Shown here: in pieces, positions 6,311 to 14,368 of the stretch
Numbering within the stretch: position 1 is the stretch's first letter
Layout: each line of letters opens with the position of its first letter
Origin: Limisphaerales bacterium
Lineage (GTDB): Bacteria > Verrucomicrobiota > Verrucomicrobiia > Limisphaerales > JAKEEH01
NCBI GenBank assembly: GCA_022616725.1
Contig: JAKEEH010000400.1
Coordinates: forward strand, 1-32,644
DNA length: 32,644 nt
Direction of reading: 5' to 3'
Translations under genes and position numbers: made by a program
Notes under the pieces: generated by a model
The model's input: only the letters and a program-made list of their open reading frames with translations
Database searches by the model: none
Told to the model about the DNA's origin: nothing

Positions 6311-9253
6311 ATGACCTTAGTCGAGCGGTTTCATGTCAATGGCGAGCCGCGGGACGCCGAGTTGACCGACTTCGATGGCGACGACTGGAACGATGTCGTG
6401 ACGATCATCCGGGATGCCGATAAGGTCCAGGCCTACCGCAACCTGCAAGGAGCGTTGGTTTTGTCCGCCGAAGCCCCCGTGGGCCGAAGCCCGCGGGAGA
6501 TCGCCGTGGCGGACTTTAACAATGACGGCTGCGGCGACTTCGTTGTCGTGAATCGGGATAGCTACGATGTTTCGATTCTGCTCGGATGCGGCGCCGACGC
6601 CGTCGGCTTTCAAAAGCTTGACCAGACCTATCCTGTCGATGGCGAAGTTGCCGGGCTGCTGCTGGTGGACCTGAACGGCGATCAACGCGCGGATGTGCTC
6701 CAGTTGCATCGCGCCTCCTCTGAAATCAGCGTCCGCCTCAGCGGCACCAACGGACAGTTGTCGCTCCCGAGCTTTTATCCTACTGGAGACCAGCCTAACG
6801 GAGTTGAGACGGCGGACGTGAATGGCGATGACAAGCTCGACGCCGTGACCGCCAATCTTGGGCAGGAAGGCACGCCTGGCACCGTGTCTGTGTTGCTGGG
6901 CGATGGCCTTGGTGCTTTCGGGCCGCACTCGACCGTCCCGCTGCCCCTGCACACTAATCAGCCCGCCGGCCGTTTGCTGGCAGTGAAGGCGGCTGACTTG
7001 GATGGCGACGGCGACGCCGACCTGGCTGCCAGCTTCGCGGATTCGCGAATCGCGTTTTTCCGCGGGAACGGCGACGGCACGTTCAGCGCAGCGGCAGATT
7101 ATTCCAACGGTTTTCCCGCCTTCATCTTTGCAGTCCGCCAGTTTGCCGCCGGCGACTTCGACCAGGATGGGGACAATGATTTGGCCGGCGTGAGCTTCTT
7201 CGGCGAAGTGGGAGTGCTGGAAAATGATGGCGACCTGATGACGCGAAGTGTCCTGTCGCCAGCTCTTTACACCGCCCCCGAGTTGGAAACTCACATGTGG
7301 TATCGCGGACGGGAGATTCGGCTTGAGGACTTGAATGCCGACGACGATCCCGAACTCGTTGTCGGCCTCGACGCCGGAATCGCGATCTATTATGGCGCGG
7401 AGGACGCTGCGTTTGAACTTGGACAGTTCCAGAGCGGGCCGGGCGTCCCCGTCCAGAACACGTTGCCGGCGGCCGATTTTTCGGTGAGCGGATTTGCCTT
7501 TGGCGATTTCGATACCGACGGCGACAGCGATTTGGCGGTATCATGTTTTGCTGACGGCTGCTTGAGCATCCTGACCCGCGACGACGGAGAATCACTATTC
7601 ATGGAAGCAATCAAGGTCCGTGTGCCTTCGGCCGAGTTTGTCGCTTCAGGCGATATTGACGGTGACGGGCAAGCGGACCTCGCCGGCTCGGGACGGACCG
7701 CGCTCTGGGTGGCCTTGAGCGGTCATCGTCCGGAGATTCGCCCCAGCGAATCCCTTCAGTTCAATCGCGCCCGAATGACGCACGCCGTCATTAACGAAGT
7801 GATGTCCTCAAACCAGAAAACGTTGTTGGGATCGGCGGGGGATCGCTACCCCGATTGGGTCGAGCTTTATAACCCGCAAACGGGGGACATCAATCTGACC
7901 GGTTGGAAATTGGAAGTGATCAAGTCGGACGGCACTGACTCGTTTACGTTTCCCACCGGGCAGGTCTTGCGGGCGAGCGACCGCAAGCTCGTGCTGTGCG
8001 CCAATAATCCCGGCCCCGACCTCTTGGCCACCGGTTACCGTCTGCCTGACAGCGGGGCAACGGTGCGACTGGTGATGCCGAACGGTTCGGCCATTGATAC
8101 CGTACGATACCCGCCGCAAAAGGCCGATATGGCCTATGCGCGCTATGCCGACGGCGTGTTCGCTTTCCACTCAACCGTGATGGCGACGCCTGGTTCTCCG
8201 AATGTTTATACGGGACCCGTGCCTCCCAGCCTGAAGTTCCGTGGGTTCGACACGGTCAACTTCACGGCAAACGTGCCGGTGCGCTTGTTCGCCGAGGCGG
8301 ACGATGACTCAGCCGTGCTGGGCGTCAGTTTGTCCTGGCGGCGCATTGACATTTTGAACCATCCCTGGCAGCGCGTTCTCTTTTACGACGACGGCAAGCA
8401 CGAAGACGGCGGCGCGGCCGACGGTCTGTTCTCCGGCGTGCTTGAACCCGGCCTGCCCAATGGCGCCGCGATCCAGTTTTATCTCGAGGCCACCGACGCG
8501 AACAACAAAACCACCTATTTGCCCACATCCCCTGGAGAGGCGGAGGATTCCGGCAGCAGTGAGCTTTATGTGCTGGCGTTCGGGCAAGGCAGTTCGCCCG
8601 TGGAACTTACCGAAATCGTATCCGATAACGAAGGCGTGTTCCAGGACGAGGGGATGGGGACTCCCGACTATGTCGAAGTCGCGAATATTTCTGGCGAAAC
8701 GGTCCTGCTTGACGAATACGCGCTGATCGATCGGTCGTTGAATCCGGACAACCGTTTTATTTTCCCCGCCGGAACGAGTCTGGAACCTGGCCGCACGATC
8801 CTGGTGCTGTGCGACGACAATCCAGATCAAGGGCCGCTGCACGCCAGCTTCAAAATTGATAACGAGGGAGACAGAATTTATCTGCAGAAACGTGCCACCG
8901 CGGGAGCTTACGTCACCGTCGATGCCATTGAAGTGCCGCCCCTGAGCGCCGACCAATCCTACAGTCGGATGGGCGCTCGCGGCCTGTGGGAGATAGCGCC
9001 AGCAACGCCGAAGGCGCCGAATATTTCCGACCTTAGGTCGCGTTTTCGCGTGCGGACCGCAGACTCGACCAGGGAGTTCATCCTGGTCTTTCCAGTCAAG
9101 ACCGGCGCTCCCTACGTCGTCGAATCGGGCCCAACCGCCAGCGGGCCCTGGACGACCGTAGCAACCGGCCTCGGCACCGAGGTCGTCGGCACCCTGGTCT
9201 TTCCTGTGCAATCCACCGATCGCGGCCGGTTCTTCCGCTCCCGCTCGAATTAG
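6311..9253 (+). CDS. Secreted FG-GAP/VCBS protein with two lamin-tail domains, C-terminal part
   Basis: This 980-codon frame has no signal peptide and begins inside a repeat unit, consistent with being the continuation of the gene at 5279. Nine D-x-D/N-x-D-G type loops (for example DFDGDDWNDV, DLDGDGDADL, DFDTDGDSDL, DIDGDGQADL) give FG-GAP repeats up to about residue 480. A first lamin-tail-like domain follows at about 490-630 (INEVMSSN then YPDWVELYNP and LTGWKLE), then a beta-sandwich at about 635-755, a second lamin-tail domain at about 760-900 (LTEIVSDNEG, DYVEVANIS), and a short C-terminal beta module (PYVVESGPTASGPWTTV to GRFFRSRSN). In all it looks like a large extracellular adhesin- or scaffold-like protein; no enzymatic motif is seen. 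Confidence 0.83.
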   Translation: MTLVERFHVNGEPRDAELTDFDGDDWNDVVTIIRDADKVQAYRNLQGALVLSAEAPVGRSPREIAVADFNNDGCGDFVVVNRDSYDVSILLGCGADAVGFQKLDQTYPVDGEVAGLLLVDLNGDQRADVLQLHRASSEISVRLSGTNGQLSLPSFYPTGDQPNGVETADVNGDDKLDAVTANLGQEGTPGTVSVLLGDGLGAFGPHSTVPLPLHTNQPAGRLLAVKAADLDGDGDADLAASFADSRIAFFRGNGDGTFSAAADYSNGFPAFIFAVRQFAAGDFDQDGDNDLAGVSFFGEVGVLENDGDLMTRSVLSPALYTAPELETHMWYRGREIRLEDLNADDDPELVVGLDAGIAIYYGAEDAAFELGQFQSGPGVPVQNTLPAADFSVSGFAFGDFDTDGDSDLAVSCFADGCLSILTRDDGESLFMEAIKVRVPSAEFVASGDIDGDGQADLAGSGRTALWVALSGHRPEIRPSESLQFNRARMTHAVINEVMSSNQKTLLGSAGDRYPDWVELYNPQTGDINLTGWKLEVIKSDGTDSFTFPTGQVLRASDRKLVLCANNPGPDLLATGYRLPDSGATVRLVMPNGSAIDTVRYPPQKADMAYARYADGVFAFHSTVMATPGSPNVYTGPVPPSLKFRGFDTVNFTANVPVRLFAEADDDSAVLGVSLSWRRIDILNHPWQRVLFYDDGKHEDGGAADGLFSGVLEPGLPNGAAIQFYLEATDANNKTTYLPTSPGEAEDSGSSELYVLAFGQGSSPVELTEIVSDNEGVFQDEGMGTPDYVEVANISGETVLLDEYALIDRSLNPDNRFIFPAGTSLEPGRTILVLCDDNPDQGPLHASFKIDNEGDRIYLQKRATAGAYVTVDAIEVPPLSADQSYSRMGARGLWEIAPATPKAPNISDLRSRFRVRTADSTREFILVFPVKTGAPYVVESGPTASGPWTTVATGLGTEVVGTLVFPVQSTDRGRFFRSRSN

Positions 9254-9364
9254 CCCCCGTCCTTTCTGGCGCGTCTAACGTCACGCGTTGCGCTGCGATC
9301 TCATCCCCACTGTGCGTCCAATTTTGCTCTTTATCCGCGCCGCCGAGGAGTGTATTCGCAGGCC

Positions 9365-10209
9365 ATGCGATCTGCCTCCTTTCTGGCCATAATCTCTGCT
9401 GTGTCGATCTTCCCCGTCGCGCTAATCGGCGCCGAGTCGCCGGCAAATGATGCCAGCCTGCGCGCAGGCACGAACTTCATCGTCACCATGCCTTACTCGG
9501 CCGAAGAGGATGCGCGCACGCTGAAAGCATTGAGGGCTTGCGGGTCGCCGATGTCTGCGACGGTATGGATGCCGTTGGACTGCACAACACCGGTCTCGTC
9601 GATCCCGAGATCCGTCCTTTGTGGAAAGATACGCAGAACTTTACCCATCGATTCATCGGCATCGCTGTGACCGCGCGCTATGTTCCCACGCAGGAACCCA
9701 CCGCGGGAGTTCGTTCCGTCCAGGACTACGACCGCTGGGCCGGCGCCTGGTACGGCAAGCGCTCTCCAGAACCCTTCGTCCCGCTGCTGCGGACCGGCAG
9801 CGCCCTCGTCATCGAAGATGCTGCTGATGCAGATGTCGGTTCGATTGGCTCAAACAACATCCTGAGCTGGAAACTGAAAGGTTGTGTCGGCGTTGTGACG
9901 AGCGCAACCGCCCGCGACACCGATGAGATTATCACCGAGAAAATTCCTTTGTATTTCCGGCGACCCGGCCGGGGCATTCGTCCAGGGCGCAATGAGATCG
10001 AATCGGTCAACCGCCCCATCGTCGTCGGTGGTGTGCTCGTCAAGCCCGGCGACGTGATTGTGGCGGACGGCGACGGCGTCATTGTCGTGCCGCGCGACAA
10101 AGCTATCGACGTGGCCAACTACGCCCGGAAGATCCTGGAAGGCGACAAGCAGGGCCGCCGCAACCTCTACAAGCGGCTTGGTTTGCCCGAAGATCCGTCA
10201 GTCAAATAG
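9365..10209 (+). pseudogene. RraA-like / HMG-CHA aldolase family protein with signal peptide, one-base frameshift
   Basis: Two frames together make one RraA-family protein. The first (from ATG 9365) gives a signal peptide (MRSASFLAIISAVS, cleavage near LIGA) and runs to about ARTLKAL. The second resumes as EGLRVADVCDGMDAVG at about 9532 and continues to 10209. Adding one T in the TT at 9530-9531 restores LKAFEGLRVAD. The C-terminal frame has the family hallmarks: a GSIGSNN loop, GCVGVVTSATARD with the Arg-Asp pair, and VKPGDVIVADGDGVIVVPRD. Cytoplasmic relatives are RNase E inhibitors (RraA) or divalent-metal pyruvate aldolases; a secreted version suggests an aldolase-like role on a small acid, which is inference. 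The break may be a sequencing error rather than gene decay. Confidence 0.72.
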
Positions 10210-10280
10210 ATTGACGTGTTCCGCCTTCCTCACCGTGCGCGAGAGCCTGCCCGGAACTGCAATGGCTTCGTCAGCGCGAA

Positions 10281-12734
10281 CTATTGCCCTCGCGTTTTGG
10301 TTGTCGGGCCGGCCAGGGAATTCTGTTGCAGCGACAGGTAAACCAAGTCCACCAGAATCCGCTTCGTTTCTTCCAACGTCACGTCCATCGCAGGCGTCTT
10401 CTCTTCCCCTTCCTCTGCACCGTCAGCACCCGAAGCCGCGGCTTTCGCGATATGCGCGCTATTGGTCGGATCGACCTTGGCCGTGTGGTTGGTTTTAGAG
10501 ACTGGCGGCGGCAACCCGGGCTCTTCCGCTTGCTTAAGCGAGATCTCATACATTTTCCCCGGCGGTTCCGGGCGTGCCGCTACTTCCTTCTTCCGCGCTT
10601 TCGCTCGCTCGTCGTCTTCCTGTTTTTCCTTCAATCGCTGGGCTTCGTTGAGGGAAACACTCTTCTCGGCGATGCGCTTCTTGTAGCGCTCGATGTCTTC
10701 GCGGATATATGAAAAGTCGCGGTCGATCGCGATGCGGGTATCCGAACGTCTCCGCAATTCCGCCAAAAACGGCTCAACGCGATTCAGCCTGGTGTACTCC
10801 GCCGCCGCAATCGTGTCCCACGGCAGCGGGTTGTCCAGCGATCCTTCGCCGACTTCCAGGTGGTTATTCACGGATGGGAGCACAATGTCCGGCACCACGC
10901 CCTTGAGCTGCGTCGAGGATCCGCTCGCCCGGTAGAACTTGCGAATCGTGATCTTCAGCGCCCCGGGGTTGTTGGTGCCCGCCAGTCCGCGTTGTCGCAT
11001 GTAGGGCGATAGTTGCAGCAGCGATTGCACGGTGCCTTTGCCGTGCGTGGACGAATCGCCCACGATCAGCGCCCGCCCGTAATCCTGCAACGCCCCCGCC
11101 AGAATCTCCGAAGCCGAAGCGCTGAAACGGCTCGTCAGCACGATCAGCGGGCCGTCATAAAATACCGACGAATCCCGGTCTTTCTCAATGATCGGATCGC
11201 CTTCAGGACCTTTCACCTGCACCACCGGCCCCTCCTTGATGAACAGCCCGGTGAGGTTGATCGCCTCTTCGAGGGACCCGCCCCCGTTGCGCCGCAAATC
11301 GAGAATGATCCCGGCGATGTGTTCGTCCGCGAGCTTTTTGATCAGGCGCGCGACGTCAATCGTGGTGCTCTTCGGCTCCGCGCCCGCCTTCTGCCCTTCC
11401 AACTCGAATTGCGAATAGAACGATGGCAAATCAATCACCCCAAGCCGGAGCAGCTTTTCTTTGCCCGCCGGCAATTCAATGATCTTGGCCTTCGCTTCCT
11501 GGTCTTCCAGTTTGATCTCTTCGCGCACGAGGCTGACCACCTTGCGCGCCGACGGATCGGACGCGTCGGCGGGCACCACATTCAGTCGAACCTTCGATCC
11601 CTTGGGCCCGCGGATCAGCTCCACGATCTTGTTGAGCTTCATATCCACGACATCAACGAACTCTTCCTCGTCCTGCGCCACCCCCACGATCTTGTCGTTC
11701 GGCTTCAACTGCTTGCTGCGCATGGCCGGTCCCGGTTTCAGCTCCTGGATTTTGCAGAACCCGTCTTCCGAACGGAGCAAAGCTCCAATGCCGAACAGCG
11801 ACAGCTTCATTCCAATCGAAAAATTCTCCAATTCCGATTTGCCCATGTAATCCGAGTGCGGATCGTACACGTTGGCCAAAGACGTGAGATAGACCTGCAA
11901 CACGTCATCATTGTCGAAGTCGTTGTAAGCCCGCAGCACTCGGGTATATCGCTTAACAATAAGCTTTTTGATTTCTTCTGCGTTCTCCTTCTCCAGCTTG
12001 GACTGCACCGCTCTCGCAATCGCCTCCGGCTTTTCCGACCCCGCCCTTTCCTCCACCAGTTTCGCAATCTCCTGCGCCTTCTCCTTGCTCATTTTGTCCT
12101 GGAGCGCTTTCGCCACTTCTTTGCCCTGTTTTGCCCGCAGCTTTTCCCGCACAATTCCGGCGATCTCTTCGGGCCGTCCAATGCTCAGTTTTTCCGACAA
12201 ATATTCATGTCGCAGCCGGTCCCGCCAGAGTTGCCGCGCTTCCTCGATGTCTTTCGGCCGCGGCATGGTTTTGCGGTTATAAACAAAACGATTTGTGCCT
12301 GCGAAATCGAACTTCTCGGTCTCGAGCAGGTTCGTCACGTAATCATATTGTTGCCGAAGCCGTTCCATAAAGCGGGTGAAGATGGCTCGCGCCGGGCCAG
12401 TCTCCCCTTCCTTTGCCGTCAGGTCGTCCAGCCGGGTCCGATATTTCTCGAACGAGTCGAGATCCGATTTCACAAAATAAATGTGCTGATTGTCCCACGC
12501 GTCCAGATAGCGCTCCAGGAACTTGGATGAAATGTCGTCGTCAAATGGCTCCCGAATGTAATGGCCCTTCTCCAGGATCATCGACACCACCCGCGCGATG
12601 TTCGAGTCGTTCGGCCCCGGCGCCAGCGGTCCGTTGACGTGCTTGCGCGAAAGCAGCGTCGTATCGCTCTCTGCGGCCATCGCGCCGACCGCAAGTTGCA
12701 GCCCCAGAAGGACAAAAATCACTCTCATGAACAT
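10281..12734 (-). CDS. prc: Carboxy-terminal (tail-specific) processing protease Prc, S41 family, with helical repeat insert
   Basis: Prc is a periplasmic protease that clips or degrades envelope proteins from the C-terminus. I start at ATG 12734 (817 residues), which puts MFMRVIFVLLGLQ directly at the N-terminus as a signal peptide; ATG 12728 is equally possible. A helical N-terminal domain includes five 16-residue repeats (residues 188-267). Then come the DPHSDYM linker, a PDZ domain at about 302-390 (FGIGALL, GPAMRSKQLKPNDKIVG) and the S41 domain at about 430-625 with the catalytic Ser540 in SASASE and Lys566 in HGKGTVQ. The C-terminal helical domain is Lys/Glu-rich. The repeat block is not usual for the family. 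No neighbour is close enough for an operon. Confidence 0.93.
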   Translation of the reverse strand: MFMRVIFVLLGLQLAVGAMAAESDTTLLSRKHVNGPLAPGPNDSNIARVVSMILEKGHYIREPFDDDISSKFLERYLDAWDNQHIYFVKSDLDSFEKYRTRLDDLTAKEGETGPARAIFTRFMERLRQQYDYVTNLLETEKFDFAGTNRFVYNRKTMPRPKDIEEARQLWRDRLRHEYLSEKLSIGRPEEIAGIVREKLRAKQGKEVAKALQDKMSKEKAQEIAKLVEERAGSEKPEAIARAVQSKLEKENAEEIKKLIVKRYTRVLRAYNDFDNDDVLQVYLTSLANVYDPHSDYMGKSELENFSIGMKLSLFGIGALLRSEDGFCKIQELKPGPAMRSKQLKPNDKIVGVAQDEEEFVDVVDMKLNKIVELIRGPKGSKVRLNVVPADASDPSARKVVSLVREEIKLEDQEAKAKIIELPAGKEKLLRLGVIDLPSFYSQFELEGQKAGAEPKSTTIDVARLIKKLADEHIAGIILDLRRNGGGSLEEAINLTGLFIKEGPVVQVKGPEGDPIIEKDRDSSVFYDGPLIVLTSRFSASASEILAGALQDYGRALIVGDSSTHGKGTVQSLLQLSPYMRQRGLAGTNNPGALKITIRKFYRASGSSTQLKGVVPDIVLPSVNNHLEVGEGSLDNPLPWDTIAAAEYTRLNRVEPFLAELRRRSDTRIAIDRDFSYIREDIERYKKRIAEKSVSLNEAQRLKEKQEDDERAKARKKEVAARPEPPGKMYEISLKQAEEPGLPPPVSKTNHTAKVDPTNSAHIAKAAASGADGAEEGEEKTPAMDVTLEETKRILVDLVYLSLQQNSLAGPTTKTRGQ
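11934..12173 (-). repeat. Five tandem 16-residue helical repeats inside Prc
   Basis: Read on the - strand, the codons encode PEEIAGIVREKLRAKQ, GKEVAKALQDKMSKEK, AQEIAKLVEERAGSEK, PEAIARAVQSKLEKEN and AEEIKKLIVKRYTRVL. Each unit starts with Pro, Gly or Ala, then has Glu/Ala-Ile/Val at positions 3-4, mostly Ala at 5, Val/Leu/Ile near 7-8 and a basic residue near 11. The period of 16 is not a heptad, so a chain of short helices is more likely than one long coiled coil. Confidence 0.75.
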
Positions 12735-12840
12735 TAATTTAGTTTGCTCCGTTTGCGCATGTGAGAACAGCATAAAATCCTGCCCCTAAAGTCTCACATC
12801 CGGTCCAATCGGCAACCGGAATTCGTGTCCTACCACCTGA

Positions 12841-13881
12841 CTACACCCCCATCGCTGCTTGCGCGCGCTTTCGATCCTGCCGTTCCCAATACCACGCGAT
12901 CCAGACGCTTGCCTCGTAAAGCAGTTGCAGCGGGATGAACATCATCACCTGCGTAATCACCTCGGGGGTCGTCAACACAGCCCCAAGGAGCAGGTTGATT
13001 ACGATCATGTAACGCCGCGCTTTGGACAGGATCCGGTAGTTCAGCACGCCGATCTTGACCAGCGTCAGAATCACCACCGGTAATTCAAAGCCCAGCCCCA
13101 TCCCCAGCATGAATTTGCACACGAATTTGATGTATTCCTCGGCCCGCCACTGCGTCGCGGCAAACCCCAGCCATTGCGAGTACTGTTGTGAGACCGCCAG
13201 CGCCAGCGGCATCAGGGCGAAATAACAAAAGCCGACGCCGGCGCCAAAAAGCAAGCTCCCGAAGCCCAACCCGCGATAAACGTACTTTTTCTCCTTCATC
13301 TTCAGGGCGGGAAACACAAACTGCGCCACAAAGAAGAAGATAAATGGCGCCGCCAGAACCATCCCCCCGTAAAACGCCACTTGCAACGCCACTACAAAGC
13401 CACCTACAGGCCCGAGATTGATCAAGTCGATCTGCATTTTCTGCCCGATCTCGGCGGACGCTTTAGGATCGATCCGCATGGTCAGCGCCCATTCGTTGGA
13501 CCCCACGGGCTTTGGCTCGATCTGCAACGCCAGAACCTGATTCGTCGGCAGATTATAGGCCGCGCGCTGATTGGTGCTGATCTGGAAAACCCCCAGCCGA
13601 TTCGTGCCCAGCAGCGCGGTGATTACCTGGACCTCCGCTGGATACTTGACCTTCGCGTTGTTGAGGGGCCGCTTGAGCAAATCGACGACCTTGTTCCCCG
13701 CGATGAGACACACGATCATCCCCAGAAAAAGCGCTACCCCGCTCTTGATCAGGACCCACCGCAGGTCCTCCAGATGTTCGAGGAACGGCTTGACCGGCCC
13801 GCCTTCCTCTTCTTCAGGCGTCTCGGCCTGGTGGGGTTCGTCCTCGATTTGTGGGCGTGGATCTTCGGTCTGAGTGGCCAT
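12841..13881 (-). CDS. tatC: Sec-independent protein translocase TatC with long periplasmic loop
   Basis: TatC is the multi-spanning receptor that binds twin-arginine signal peptides and, with TatA, exports folded proteins across the inner membrane. The product is 346 residues; typical TatC is near 250. It shows a Glu/Pro-rich cytoplasmic head, the conserved FLEHLEDLR motif before helix 1, and the remaining helices with family features such as LAAPFIFFFVAQFVFPALKMKEK and FELPVVILTLVKIGV. The extra length is mainly about 85 residues between helix 1 and helix 2 (roughly residues 65-150), in the first periplasmic loop. tatA lies 17 nt upstream on the same strand, a classic tat operon. Confidence 0.95.
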   Translation of the reverse strand: MATQTEDPRPQIEDEPHQAETPEEEEGGPVKPFLEHLEDLRWVLIKSGVALFLGMIVCLIAGNKVVDLLKRPLNNAKVKYPAEVQVITALLGTNRLGVFQISTNQRAAYNLPTNQVLALQIEPKPVGSNEWALTMRIDPKASAEIGQKMQIDLINLGPVGGFVVALQVAFYGGMVLAAPFIFFFVAQFVFPALKMKEKKYVYRGLGFGSLLFGAGVGFCYFALMPLALAVSQQYSQWLGFAATQWRAEEYIKFVCKFMLGMGLGFELPVVILTLVKIGVLNYRILSKARRYMIVINLLLGAVLTTPEVITQVMMFIPLQLLYEASVWIAWYWERQDRKRAQAAMGV

Positions 13882-13898
13882 GAAGGGCGCCCGACCGA

Positions 13899-14189
13899 TC
13901 AGGCCTTGTTTTCCGTGTGCGGAACGGCCTTGGATTCAGCGTTTTCAGGCAGATTCTTCTGCGCCGAATAATCGATCTTGCGTGGCGGCGGCGACGAATA
14001 ATTGTCCTCATCCACCGCGCTCTGGATCTCGTCGGTCACTTCCCGCGTCGCTTTCTTGAATTCCTTGATCCCGCTGCCCAGGCCCTTCGCCAATTCGGGC
14101 AGCTTCTTGGCCCCAAACAGGATCAACACCACCGCCAGGATCAATACGATCTCCCACCCACCCAAAAACGCAGCGAACAAAGTATTCAT
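13899..14189 (-). CDS. tatA: Twin-arginine translocase subunit TatA/TatE family
   Basis: TatA forms the protein-conducting assembly of the Tat system. The 96-residue product has the short N-terminal membrane helix ([17 protein letters not shown]), the [14 protein letters not shown] hinge and an amphipathic helix ([13 protein letters not shown]), followed by a polar tail. The FG hinge and the KLPEL segment are diagnostic for the TatA/B/E family. Only one such gene is present here, so it may serve both TatA and TatB roles, as in minimal Tat systems; a tatB elsewhere cannot be excluded. It precedes tatC by 17 nt. Confidence 0.94.
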   Translation of the reverse strand: MNTLFAAFLGGWEIVLILAVVLILFGAKKLPELAKGLGSGIKEFKKATREVTDEIQSAVDEDNYSSPPPRKIDYSAQKNLPENAESKAVPHTENKA

Positions 14190-14204
14190 AAAAATTTCCG
14201 ATTA

Positions 14205-14233
14205 AACCTAATCCAGCAGGGATACGGTGTAAA
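14205..14233 (-). promoter_or_regulatory. Candidate sigma70-type promoter for tatA-tatC
   Basis: On the - strand, TTTACA (14233-14228) is followed after 17 bases by TAGGTT (14210-14205). Both boxes are partial matches to consensus, with ideal spacing. Transcription would start about 8-10 bases before the tatA ATG, giving a very short leader. Confidence 0.3.
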
Positions 14234-14368
14234 GCACCAATCCCGCATGTACGACGAACAACCTCAGCCCCCGATTCACAGGAAAAACTGCCTTATCAGG
14301 GTGGTGAGGGGTTTCCGCCACAGTCCAGGCGAGTGGCATCGCGGCTCACCCGAGAGCTTTACGCACGA

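Noticed and set aside
6317-7294. Open frame on the - strand opposite the FG-GAP gene
   Set aside because: The regular GATGGCGA-type repeats of the FG-GAP loops keep the opposite strand open. No signal, motif or ribosome-binding site.
11013-12530. 505-codon open frame on the + strand opposite prc
   Set aside because: It is antisense to a complete Prc gene with catalytic motifs. Its sequence is rich in Arg, Leu, His and Gln with no domain, the usual shadow of a GC-rich gene.
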